Shown piece by piece: positions 19,053 to 26,761 of a stretch of 64,000 nucleotides of DNA. Source of the stretch: Pseudomonadota bacterium (GTDB taxonomy: Bacteria; Myxococcota_A; Polyangia; Polyangiales; Polyangiaceae); the NCBI GenBank assembly GCA_023423895.1, contig JAFAER010000150.1:1-64000 (forward strand), given 5' to 3'. The notes below the pieces were generated by a model. It saw only the letters and a program-made list of their open reading frames with translations, did no database searches and was not told where the DNA came from. The first letter of the stretch is position 1. Every line of letters starts with the position of its first letter. The position numbers and the translations under genes are program-made.

Positions 19053-19412
19053 ATGCGGCAAGATCTCCAATGGGGCGCTCAGCGATCGACCGGCCTGGTC
19101 GATGTGCTCGATCGCGTGCTCGACAAGGGCCTCGTGATCGCGGGCGACATCAAGATCTCACTCGCCGAGGTCGAGCTGCTCACGATCCGCATCCGGCTGA
19201 TCGTCTGCTCGATCGACAAGGCGGAGCAGGTGGGGCTCGACTGGTGGAAGTACGATCACCATCTCGCGCCCGGTAAGCAGCCGCTCATGGCGGAGAACGA
19301 ATCCCTCCGCAAACAGATCCAGATCCTCGAGCGCAAGGTCGCCCAGCTCGCCGAGGACAACGTTGCCGTACGACGGACCGTCCCCGCCGGTCCTGCCAAG
19401 CGTCGCCGCTGA
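19053..19412 (+). CDS. gvpJ: Gas vesicle protein, GvpJ-like (GvpA family)
   Basis: Minor gas-vesicle shell or nucleation protein of 119 residues. Residues 12-55 carry the GvpA-family core (LVDVLDRVLDKGLVI, then the beta-strand pair ISLAEVELLTIRIRLIVCSIDKA). The divergent strands and the tail GLDWWKYD fit the J/S-type paralogues and not the shell protein. The last 40 residues form a short coiled coil (SLRKQIQILERKVAQLAEDN) and a basic end. It is the first gene of the operon, 55 bases before gvpA. A GGGTGA is the best ribosome-site candidate. The J-versus-S/M choice is tentative. Confidence 0.9.
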   Translation: MRQDLQWGAQRSTGLVDVLDRVLDKGLVIAGDIKISLAEVELLTIRIRLIVCSIDKAEQVGLDWWKYDHHLAPGKQPLMAENESLRKQIQILERKVAQLAEDNVAVRRTVPAGPAKRRR

Positions 19413-19467
19413 CGCTCGTTCGCTCACTCGTCTCGCAGCTCTCGATTCCGTTTAGAGGACCACGCAA

Positions 19468-19836
19468 ATGCCCGTTGAACGAACTTCCGGTGGAACGAGC
19501 CTCATCGACGTTCTCGACCGCGTTCTCGACAAGGGAATCGTCATCGACGCGTGGGTACGCGTTTCCCTCGTCGGCATCGACTTGATCACCGTCGAGGCGC
19601 GCGTCGTCGTCGCCTCGATCGACACGTATCTTAAGTACTCCGAGGCCGTCGGCACCGTCGCGCCCGTCGCGAAGCCTGCGCTCGCGCTCGAGCCCACCTC
19701 GACGGAAGCCGTCATGGCCGAGAATGCCGCGCTGCGCGCCCGACTCGCCGCGACCAGCGCCGCCCTCGCCCCGGCAGCCGGGGCCGCCACGACGACCGCC
19801 CCACGCCGCAGGACTCGCCAAAGGCCACGCGCGTGA
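19468..19836 (+). CDS. gvpA: Gas vesicle structural protein GvpA
   Basis: Main shell subunit of gas vesicles; thousands of copies form the hollow ribbed wall. Residues 10-55 closely follow the canonical GvpA core: LIDVLDRVLDKGIVIDAWV, then VSLVGIDLITVEARVVVASI and DTYLKYSEAV. Amphipathic helices flank the beta-hairpin. The C-terminal extension to residue 122 (Ala/Thr/Arg-rich) is longer than in classical 70-residue GvpA. AGGA precedes the ATG. It is followed by the sensor kinase gene 14 bases downstream, so shell protein and signalling protein probably share a transcript. Confidence 0.95.
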   Translation: MPVERTSGGTSLIDVLDRVLDKGIVIDAWVRVSLVGIDLITVEARVVVASIDTYLKYSEAVGTVAPVAKPALALEPTSTEAVMAENAALRARLAATSAALAPAAGAATTTAPRRRTRQRPRA

Positions 19837-19850
19837 CCGCGAGGTGACCG

Positions 19851-22010
19851 TTGCCGGTTCTTCCCTCGCAGCGCACGAACGGTCAATCGGCCGCAAGCTC
19901 GTCGAGCAAGCTCTCGTTTCTCGAGGCGCTGCTCGCGTGCGACAGCCTCGTCGAGGCTGCTCAGCTCGGCGCCGAATGGCTCGCGCGCGGCAGCGGTGGA
20001 CAGGTTGCGATTGCGCTCGTCGATCTGGAGCGCCCTTCGGGCGGGAGGATCATCGGAGCGGCGGGCCAGGGGCTGGACGCCGACGTCGGTGCGCTCTCGA
20101 TCGATCTCGAGGAGCGTGAGCACCCGCTCGTGCAGGCGCTCACCTCCGCTCGCCCGGTGCTCGTACCTCAGAGCGCGTTCGACGGGACCCAGCTCGCCTT
20201 CGATGGCGGCCGCTGCACGGCGTATGCGCTTCCATTCCCGGCGCAGCCCGACCGCGACTCCGTGGGGCTCATTCTCTACGGCGGCGTCGCCCGCGACCCC
20301 GAGGTGCGCTGGGCGTTCGACGTTCTGGGGCGGAAGCTCGTCGACCTCCGCAATCTTCACGTCCTCGCGACGACGGAGAAGCGACTCGATCGCGAGCGCG
20401 CGCTTCTCCAGAGCATCCTCAAGGCCGTCCCCGACCCGGTGCTCCTCACGGACCCGGAAGGTCGCCTCGTGATCGCGAACCCTCGAGCCGAGCTGTACTT
20501 CGCGTCGGAGGAGGACGAGAGCGAGGGCCGGCGTCGGGCCGTCGCGCTGAACAACATGTTGTTCTCCGCCGCGCTCTCGAGGCACGCGATCGAAGGAAGC
20601 GAGTTCGCGCGCCGCGAGCTGCCGCTCGTCGACCCGAACGACGGATCGGATCGCCTCTTCGAGCTGATGAGCGCGCCCATCTCGACGCCGGACGGGATGG
20701 GCATCGTCTCCGTGCTCCGCAACGTCACCGACCTGCAGCTGGCAGCTCAGGAAATCGAGGAGAACTACCGGAGGCTCCGCATCGCGGAGACGGAGGTGCG
20801 CGCCGAACGCGATCGGCTCGACCTCATCATCGACTCGGTCGTCGACCCGATCATCGTCACCGATGCGAACGGCGGGATGATCATGACGAACGCGCCGGCC
20901 GAGCGGCTCTTCACGGCGAGCCCGGATGCGCCGATCGAGGAGATCCTCCGTGTCCGCGCGAACGACGCGCACTTCTCGTCGCACGTCGCGAATTTGTTCT
21001 TCCTCGAGCCCGGCGGCCGTTTCCGCGGCGAGCTCGGGCTCTTGGATCCGAAGACCGCGGTGCCCGTGCCGGTCGAGGCCATCAGCGGAAAGGTCGTCTC
21101 GGAGCACGGCGAAGTCACCGCGCTCGTCACGATCCTCCACGATCTCACCGAGCAGATGGAGAAGAACGCGCTCTACGAGGAGCTCAAGAGGGCTTCGAGC
21201 CTCCTCGAGGGAAAGGTGCGTGACGCGACCGCCGAGCTCGTGAGGCAGAATGAGCTGCTCCAGCGTCAGGCCATCGAGCTCGAGGCGGCGTCGAGCGCCA
21301 AGTCCCAGTTCCTCGCGAACATGTCTCACGAGTTCCGGACGCCGCTCAACGCGATCCTCGGATACACGAGCATGATGTTGCAGGGCGTCAGCGGTCCGCT
21401 TCCGCCCGCAATCGTCCGTCAGCTCTCGCGCATCGACTCCAACGGGCGCCACCTGCTGACGATCATCAACGACATCCTCGACATCGCGCGCATCGAAGCC
21501 GGGAAGATGCCGCTCAACCTGACGCGGTTCGCTGCCGCCGACCTCGTGAACGAGGTGCTCGCGGAGCTCGAACCGTTGATCGCGCGCTCGAAGCTCGATG
21601 TTCGCTTCGAGATCAAGAAGAACGTCCCGATGTTGCGGACGGACCGCGCGAAGGTGAAGCAGATCATCATGAATCTGATCTCCAACGCGTTGAAGTTCAC
21701 GCCGCAGGGATCGGTCACCGTGTCCGTGCAGCGGAACAAGCGTCGCGAGGAGATCTCGATCTCCGTAGCGGATACCGGGATTGGAATCGCCGAGAAGGAT
21801 CAGGAGACCGTCTTCCAGGACTTCCGCCAGGTCGACAACTCGCCGACGCGCCAGTACGGTGGAACCGGCTTGGGCCTCGCGATCTGCCGCCGCCTGGCAC
21901 ACGTGCTCGGCGGCAACATCCGGCTCGCCAGCAAGGTCGATGCGGGCTCGACGTTCACGCTCCTCCTACCGACGAGCGTCGCTTCGGGCTCGAAGGGAGG
22001 GGGGCGATGA
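19851..22010 (+). CDS. Hybrid-input sensor histidine kinase in gvp operon
   Basis: Cytoplasmic sensor kinase of 719 residues with no membrane helix. Order: GAF-like region (about residues 20-165), PAS 1 (about 180-290), PAS 2 (about 315-430), a coiled linker, HisKA with phospho-acceptor His493 in ANMSHEFRTPLNAILGY, and HATPase with NLISNALKFTP (N box), ADTGIGIAEKD (G1) and GGTGLGLAI (G2). The start is TTG at 19851 with GAGGTG just upstream, right after gvpA. Its stop overlaps the start of the receiver gene (ATGA). The signal is unknown; a soluble GAF/PAS sensor fits redox, gas or small-ligand sensing. Confidence 0.93.
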   Translation: MPVLPSQRTNGQSAASSSSKLSFLEALLACDSLVEAAQLGAEWLARGSGGQVAIALVDLERPSGGRIIGAAGQGLDADVGALSIDLEEREHPLVQALTSARPVLVPQSAFDGTQLAFDGGRCTAYALPFPAQPDRDSVGLILYGGVARDPEVRWAFDVLGRKLVDLRNLHVLATTEKRLDRERALLQSILKAVPDPVLLTDPEGRLVIANPRAELYFASEEDESEGRRRAVALNNMLFSAALSRHAIEGSEFARRELPLVDPNDGSDRLFELMSAPISTPDGMGIVSVLRNVTDLQLAAQEIEENYRRLRIAETEVRAERDRLDLIIDSVVDPIIVTDANGGMIMTNAPAERLFTASPDAPIEEILRVRANDAHFSSHVANLFFLEPGGRFRGELGLLDPKTAVPVPVEAISGKVVSEHGEVTALVTILHDLTEQMEKNALYEELKRASSLLEGKVRDATAELVRQNELLQRQAIELEAASSAKSQFLANMSHEFRTPLNAILGYTSMMLQGVSGPLPPAIVRQLSRIDSNGRHLLTIINDILDIARIEAGKMPLNLTRFAAADLVNEVLAELEPLIARSKLDVRFEIKKNVPMLRTDRAKVKQIIMNLISNALKFTPQGSVTVSVQRNKRREEISISVADTGIGIAEKDQETVFQDFRQVDNSPTRQYGGTGLGLAICRRLAHVLGGNIRLASKVDAGSTFTLLLPTSVASGSKGGGR

Positions 22011-22510
22011 CCAAGAAGACAGCGGCGCGAGCCGGCAGGAGCGGCGCAAGCCCCGTTCTCGCCAGGACGAAAGCCAAGGCTGGGACGAACGGAAGCGCGC
22101 TCGTCCTCGTCGTCGACGACTTCGAGGACAACCGTGCCATGTACGTGGAGTACCTCCAGTTCAGAGGCTTTCGAGTCGCCGAGGCGGTCAACGGCCTCGA
22201 AGCCGTCGAGCGAACGCAGCAGCTCCGGCCTCACGTGATCGTGATGGACCTCTCGCTCCCCGTGATGGACGGCTGGGAAGCGACGCGCAGGATCAAGGCC
22301 GACCCCGCAACGAAACACATCCGCGTCATCGCGCTCACGGGGCATGCCGAACCTGCGCACGCCAAGAAGGCGCTCGATGCTGGATGCGACGACTTCGTCG
22401 CGAAGCCGTGTCTACCCGAGAACCTGCTCGCGAAGATCCGCGAGCACCTCCTCGAAGATGCTCCTCCGAAGTCGGCATCACGGGAGACGAAGAAGCAGAA
22501 AGGCAAGTGA
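22007..22510 (+). CDS. Single-domain response regulator with basic N-tail
   Basis: Receiver protein of 167 residues. The first 35 residues are Lys/Arg/Ala-rich and probably disordered. The rest is a CheY-like receiver: VVDDFEDNR (acidic pocket), Asp81 in VMDLSLPVMDGWEA, Thr in ALTGHAE and Lys in FVAKPCLPENLL. There is no output domain, so it likely acts by protein contact or as a phosphate relay. It overlaps the kinase gene by four bases (translational coupling) and is followed three bases later by gvpF/L. It is the likely partner of the kinase at 19851. Confidence 0.92.
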   Translation: MTKKTAARAGRSGASPVLARTKAKAGTNGSALVLVVDDFEDNRAMYVEYLQFRGFRVAEAVNGLEAVERTQQLRPHVIVMDLSLPVMDGWEATRRIKADPATKHIRVIALTGHAEPAHAKKALDAGCDDFVAKPCLPENLLAKIREHLLEDAPPKSASRETKKQKGK

Positions 22511-22513
22511 TCG

Positions 22514-23653
22514 ATGAGTGCCGCCAAGCGAGGCGCTGCAAAAGCGAAGGCGAAGGCGAAGGGAGGCAAGGGACCGAAGACGCCCCGCCCCCTCGCGAAC
22601 GTGAAGTCGAAGCCTTCGACAGCGAAGGCCAGCGGGAAGAGCGCGCGTGTGAATACGAAGGCAGCGAAGCCGGCTGCCAAGGCGCCGAGGCGTGCCGACC
22701 GATCGAAGGCGGTGGCCGGCGGCCGGAAGGTCCCGGAGGCGAGGGGCTCCGAGCGCGTGCTTTCGAAGGAGACCGACAAGCGAGCGCGGCGCGATACGCC
22801 GCCGCCGCGCGTCCAGCGCCTGCCACCGAGCGCTCCCGAGGCGCGTGATGCGATCTCGCCCGTCGCCGTCCGTGCGCTTGCGCCGGAGCCCGTCGCGCTC
22901 GAAGGAACGCGTGGGAAGTACGTCTACTGCGTGATCCACGCGGACAAGCCGCTCAACTTCGGCCCGCTCGGGATCGGCGTCGAGGCTGCCGAGGTCCACA
23001 CCGTCAACTACAAGGACATCGCTGCCGTCGTCTCGGACACGCCGATCGCGGTGCACGAGCCGACGCGCGCGAACGTGCTCGCTCACGAACGCGTGAACGA
23101 GACGGTCATGCGCGATCACACCGTCATTCCGATGTCGTTCGGCACGGTGTTCAAGACGCGCGACGACATCCACGAGCTTCTGCGATCCGCCTACGACGCG
23201 TTCAAGGACGTGCTCGTGAAGATGGAGGACAAGCTCGAGTTCGGCCTCAAGGTCCTCTGGGATCGCGATCTGATCGTCAAGGAGCTCGAGACGGAGAACG
23301 AGGACATCCGGCGCCTCAAGACCGAGATCACCTCGCAGAAGGGGTCGACGTATTTCGCGCGCATGCAATATGGGCGACTCGTCGACGGCGCCCTCCAGGC
23401 GCGCTCGGAGCGATACGTCCACGAGATCTTCGACGCGCTCCGCCCCGTGTCCGTGGCCTCGCGCGCGAACCGACCCATCGGCGACCGCATGATCATGAAC
23501 GCGGCCTTCCTCGTCCGACGCGACAGGGAGGTCGACTTCGACGCGGTCGTGAAACAGATCGGCGCGAAGCTCGACAAGTTGACGTTCAAGTACACGGGGC
23601 CGTGGCCGCCCTACAACTTCGTCAACATCCGGCTAAAGCTCGAGCGCGCCTGA
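22514..23653 (+). CDS. gvpF: Gas vesicle protein GvpF/L with long basic tail
   Basis: Gas-vesicle assembly protein of 379 residues. The GvpF/L domain starts near residue 134 (GKYVYCVIHADKP) and runs to the end, with VIPMSFGTVFKTRDDI in the middle and GPWPPYNF at the C-terminus, both hallmarks of the family. It is preceded by about 130 residues rich in Lys, Ala, Arg and Pro (KAKAKAKGGKGPKTPRP and AAKPAAKAPRRADRSKA), resembling histone H1 tails and absent from ordinary GvpF/L. GvpF/L proteins bind GvpA and act in assembly or nucleation. F versus L cannot be separated here. It ends the first gvp operon. Confidence 0.93.
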   Translation: MSAAKRGAAKAKAKAKGGKGPKTPRPLANVKSKPSTAKASGKSARVNTKAAKPAAKAPRRADRSKAVAGGRKVPEARGSERVLSKETDKRARRDTPPPRVQRLPPSAPEARDAISPVAVRALAPEPVALEGTRGKYVYCVIHADKPLNFGPLGIGVEAAEVHTVNYKDIAAVVSDTPIAVHEPTRANVLAHERVNETVMRDHTVIPMSFGTVFKTRDDIHELLRSAYDAFKDVLVKMEDKLEFGLKVLWDRDLIVKELETENEDIRRLKTEITSQKGSTYFARMQYGRLVDGALQARSERYVHEIFDALRPVSVASRANRPIGDRMIMNAAFLVRRDREVDFDAVVKQIGAKLDKLTFKYTGPWPPYNFVNIRLKLERA

Positions 23654-23656
23654 CGC

Positions 23657-25924
23657 TCACCATGTCGGATTCGTCGGATACGTCGTCGCGATCGGCGTGA
23701 CCTTTCCGTCACCGTCGATACCGAGGGCCCACACGCCCGACGTCGTGGAGAGGAAGACCACCGCGCGCCCCTCGCGCGACCAGCCGCGAATCTCGAGGAC
23801 GTTGCTGCGTTCGGATACCTGTCCGTCCTGGATGCGGTCGTCGAACACGACGACGTCGTCCGCCGCCGCGATGTGTTCGATCGGCGCGAGGCGCATGCGG
23901 ACGCCGCCGCGTTGGCCGGCGCGCCATACCAAGAGGAGCTTGCCGTCGAGCGGGAGCGCGAGCGGCGCGTATTTCGGCAACAGCTCGACGTTCTGCTGGA
24001 AGACGTCGTCGAGATCGACGCCGTGTCGTTGGCAGCCGGCGGCCGTGCAGCGCTCGAGAGAGACCGCCCCGGTGCCGCCCGAGCGAACGCGCTGCTGGAG
24101 AAGGAACGCCTCTTTCCCCGAGCAATAGAACATCCCATCGCCGGCGGGGACGAGCGGCGACCACCGATCGCCCGTGTCGAAGGCGATCGCGGCACCGCTC
24201 GTTCCGTTGACGAGGAGGAAGAACGCGTCGCGGCTGCGGCATCCTTCGAACGAATCGATGCTGCCGAGCCCGTCGAGCGTGCCGAGCTCGACGACCGCGC
24301 CGAGCGGAGCGCCGGACGGCAGCAGGCGCGCGGTCGAGAGCGCGCCTGCGTTCGTCGCCCACACGAGGTTGTCGTCGAGGAGCGCGACTTGGCGATCGTC
24401 GTCGACGCCTTCGAGCTTGAAGGGCGCGCGCTTCGATGTGCCTTCCGCCTCGACGCGCTCGACGACGAACTTCGACGCTTTGCGGTCGTACCCGACGACT
24501 GCGACGGACCGATCGCCGCGCGCGAAGCCGCCGTAGCTCGGCATCTCCGCGATCCTCTCGCCCGAGGCGCGGAAGATCCCGGCCTGCCCGCCGTTCGCGA
24601 ACAGCAGCGGCGCAGCATCACCATCGGCGCCGCCGAGCAGCGTGAGCGAGGTCTCGTCGAGCGGGGAAGGCAGTGCGGTGCACCGGAAGGTGTCGCCGTT
24701 GAGCGTGCAAAGGCGTCCGTCGCGGCGCTGGCGTGCTCCGTCGACCAACACGTGGAACGCCGGGCCGGCAACGCGGTCCGAGCGAAGGCTCGCGAGCGGA
24801 AGCCGCGTCGTCGAGAACGGAGCGATATGGGCGAGCGCGTCGATGTCGAGCCAAGACGGCTCCGTTCTCGGCGACCCGGCTTCGGCGACGGCGCTCTCGT
24901 CGCCTTCTCCAGCCGCGGACGCCCAGAGCTCGTCGATCGACGCATAGACGGATGCGCCGCGCGGATCGGCGAGGAGCTTGCCGAGCCGCTCTGCAAGGAA
25001 TGCCGTGTCGCGGACGTCCTCGTTCGCCGCGCCCGAGCGTCGCTTCGACTCGTGCAGCGCATGCGCGTGGGAGGCGCAGCGGGCGGGCCACGGGTTCGTC
25101 GACGGCGGCGCCACAGCGAGCTTCAGCTCCATGCGGCGGTACGCGACGCTCGGTGGCATCCCGGCGCTTGGTGCTCCGCCGAGAAGGCATTCTTCGAGCG
25201 AATGGAACGAGGCACGCTCCTTCTCTCGCTCCGCGCGCGCCGTGAAGCGAAGGCCGAGCGCCGTCCCGACGCCGCCGACGGCGACGATCGCACCGAGCGC
25301 CACGAGCACGGGCCAGCGCCTCGGCTTCACGCGAGGAAGGTCGGTGGAGAGCGGTCCGCTTGGTGGAGCGAGCTCGGTGGGCATGGTGCCGTCGAGCGCT
25401 TCGCGGGCAGCCCGCATGCGCGCGACGTCACCGAGCGAAAGCACGACGACGACGAGCGTTACCAGCGAAAGCACGCCGCCAGCGAGCCCCGCGATGGAGC
25501 CGGTGAGCAATGCGAAGAGCGATGCGAGCCCCGCGAGGGGACAGGCCACGAGTCCGACGATCGCGAGCGCGAGACGACCGGATCGAACGCCGGCTGCGCC
25601 TGCGATCGCCGCCACACCCAGGACGCCGTGACCGAGCGCGATGAGGGCAAGGCCGCCGGTACTGCTGCTCGCGGCGAGCAGAAGTCGCGCCATGAGCAAG
25701 AACATCAGGACCGCGACGATGACGAGCCCGATACATGCGGCATTGACGAGGACCGTCGGCGCGAAGCTCGCGGCATCGTCCTGCTCGGGACGTTGTCCGT
25801 ACGGCGCGCCGCCATGGCCATGAGGGGGCGGCTGGGGCACGTACGGGGCTGGGCGGTAGGGAGGCGGACCCTGATGACCGGGCGGACCGTCGTGCATGTG
25901 CATCGACGTCCTCATGTACCGCAT
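23657..25924 (-). CDS. Large membrane protein with propeller-like outer domain
   Basis: Protein of 755 residues that I do not recognise. It starts with a Pro/Gly/His-rich stretch (residues 1-48), followed by several hydrophobic helices between about 55 and 170 and another near 205-225 (PVLVALGAIVAVGGV). The remaining 500 residues are beta-rich with recurring short blocks, perhaps a beta-propeller. An ATG at 25903 with AGGA upstream is an alternative start. It lies convergent to gvpF/L (4 bases between stops) and divergent from gvpG. A link to gas vesicles would be guesswork. Confidence 0.75.
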   Translation of the reverse strand: MRYMRTSMHMHDGPPGHQGPPPYRPAPYVPQPPPHGHGGAPYGQRPEQDDAASFAPTVLVNAACIGLVIVAVLMFLLMARLLLAASSSTGGLALIALGHGVLGVAAIAGAAGVRSGRLALAIVGLVACPLAGLASLFALLTGSIAGLAGGVLSLVTLVVVVLSLGDVARMRAAREALDGTMPTELAPPSGPLSTDLPRVKPRRWPVLVALGAIVAVGGVGTALGLRFTARAEREKERASFHSLEECLLGGAPSAGMPPSVAYRRMELKLAVAPPSTNPWPARCASHAHALHESKRRSGAANEDVRDTAFLAERLGKLLADPRGASVYASIDELWASAAGEGDESAVAEAGSPRTEPSWLDIDALAHIAPFSTTRLPLASLRSDRVAGPAFHVLVDGARQRRDGRLCTLNGDTFRCTALPSPLDETSLTLLGGADGDAAPLLFANGGQAGIFRASGERIAEMPSYGGFARGDRSVAVVGYDRKASKFVVERVEAEGTSKRAPFKLEGVDDDRQVALLDDNLVWATNAGALSTARLLPSGAPLGAVVELGTLDGLGSIDSFEGCRSRDAFFLLVNGTSGAAIAFDTGDRWSPLVPAGDGMFYCSGKEAFLLQQRVRSGGTGAVSLERCTAAGCQRHGVDLDDVFQQNVELLPKYAPLALPLDGKLLLVWRAGQRGGVRMRLAPIEHIAAADDVVVFDDRIQDGQVSERSNVLEIRGWSREGRAVVFLSTTSGVWALGIDGDGKVTPIATTYPTNPTW

Positions 25925-26085
25925 GCGCTGTGAACAAGCACGACCGTGGCGGGTCGAAATCAGCGGCCTCCGGCAAAGCCCAGCCGATCGGAAGGCTTGC
26001 CGCGGCCGGCGCGTGGCGTTTTCGAGCCGCGCATGATTGGATTGTCGCGTCTCGTCGTGGGGGCGTGCCCGCGCCGTCGGTTGCC

Positions 26086-26415
26086 ATGTTGATCGTCGAC
26101 TCGCTCATCATCTCGGGCGTGAAGTTCGTGCTCACGCGGCTCGCCGAGGCGGTCGAGGCCGAGATGTACGATGAGTCCGCACTGCGCGAAGAGCTGCTCG
26201 CTGCGCAGATGAAGCTCGAGCTCGGCGAGATCACCGACGACGAGTTCGCCCGGATCGAGGAGCAGGTGCTCGCCGGGATGCGCGAGGTGCGTGCGCGGCA
26301 GCAGGCGGCTCGCGGGGAAACGCCTGCGGACGACGGGCCGCAGACGGGCGAGGGGCGGAAGTTCACGATCGAGAGCGTGGACGCGGCTCTCGGTCACGAC
26401 CTCGACGGCGACTGA
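26086..26415 (+). CDS. gvpG: Gas vesicle protein GvpG
   Basis: Accessory gas-vesicle protein of 109 residues, needed for assembly in haloarchaea and part of the GvpF-M set. The sequence follows the GvpG pattern: MLIVDSLIISGVKFVLTRL, then EAEMYDESALREELLAAQM, then LELGEITDDEFARIEEQVL. The acidic C-terminal extension (residues 75-109) is less conserved. I start at the ATG at 26086 and not at 25930, because family similarity begins exactly there and the longer form would crowd the divergent gene. It is isolated from gvpF/L by the minus-strand gene at 23657-25924. Confidence 0.93.
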   Translation: MLIVDSLIISGVKFVLTRLAEAVEAEMYDESALREELLAAQMKLELGEITDDEFARIEEQVLAGMREVRARQQAARGETPADDGPQTGEGRKFTIESVDAALGHDLDGD

Positions 26416-26424
26416 CGACCACGC

Positions 26425-26672
26425 TTGTTGTTCTCCGCGGGTCGCGCGGAGGCGCCCACGCTGTCGTGTCCGCGGGTCGCGCGGGGGCGACCACGCTGTC
26501 TTGTCCGCGGGTCGCGCGGAGGCGACCACGCTGTTCAGGCCCGCGGGGCGCGCGGGGGCGACCACGCTGTCTTGTCCGCGGGTCGCGCGGGGGCGACCAC
26601 GCTGTCGTGTCCGCGGGTCGCGCGGGGGCGACCACGCTGTCGTGTCCGCGGGTCGCGCGGAGGCGACCGCGC
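26425..26672 (+). repeat. 35-bp tandem repeat, 7 copies
   Basis: Seven head-to-tail copies: 26425-26461 (37 bp), 26462, 26497, 26532 (36 bp), 26568, 26603 and 26638-26672. Each starts TGTCGTGTCCGCGGGTCGCG and ends GACCACGC with few mismatches. Each unit contains CCGCG-N5-CGCGG, a perfect stem of five pairs. The array lies 9 bases after the gvpG stop and 89 bases before the next gene, so it is transcribed if the genes form one operon. There are no unique spacers, so it is not a CRISPR array. Confidence 0.9.
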
Positions 26673-26761
26673 TTTTGCCGCGGATCGACTCAAGTCCAGG
26701 CAGCTCCTTCCGTTCACAGGGGAGGGCCCCGGGCTGCCTAACGACCCATGCAGGTATCGCC

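Noticed and set aside
19452..21902. 816-residue minus-strand frame over gvpA and the kinase
   Set aside because: It is the antisense of well-supported gvpA and histidine-kinase genes, and its Arg/Glu-rich sequence has no domain.
26425..26672. CRISPR array
   Set aside because: The 35-bp units are head-to-tail without unique spacers, and no cas gene is present.
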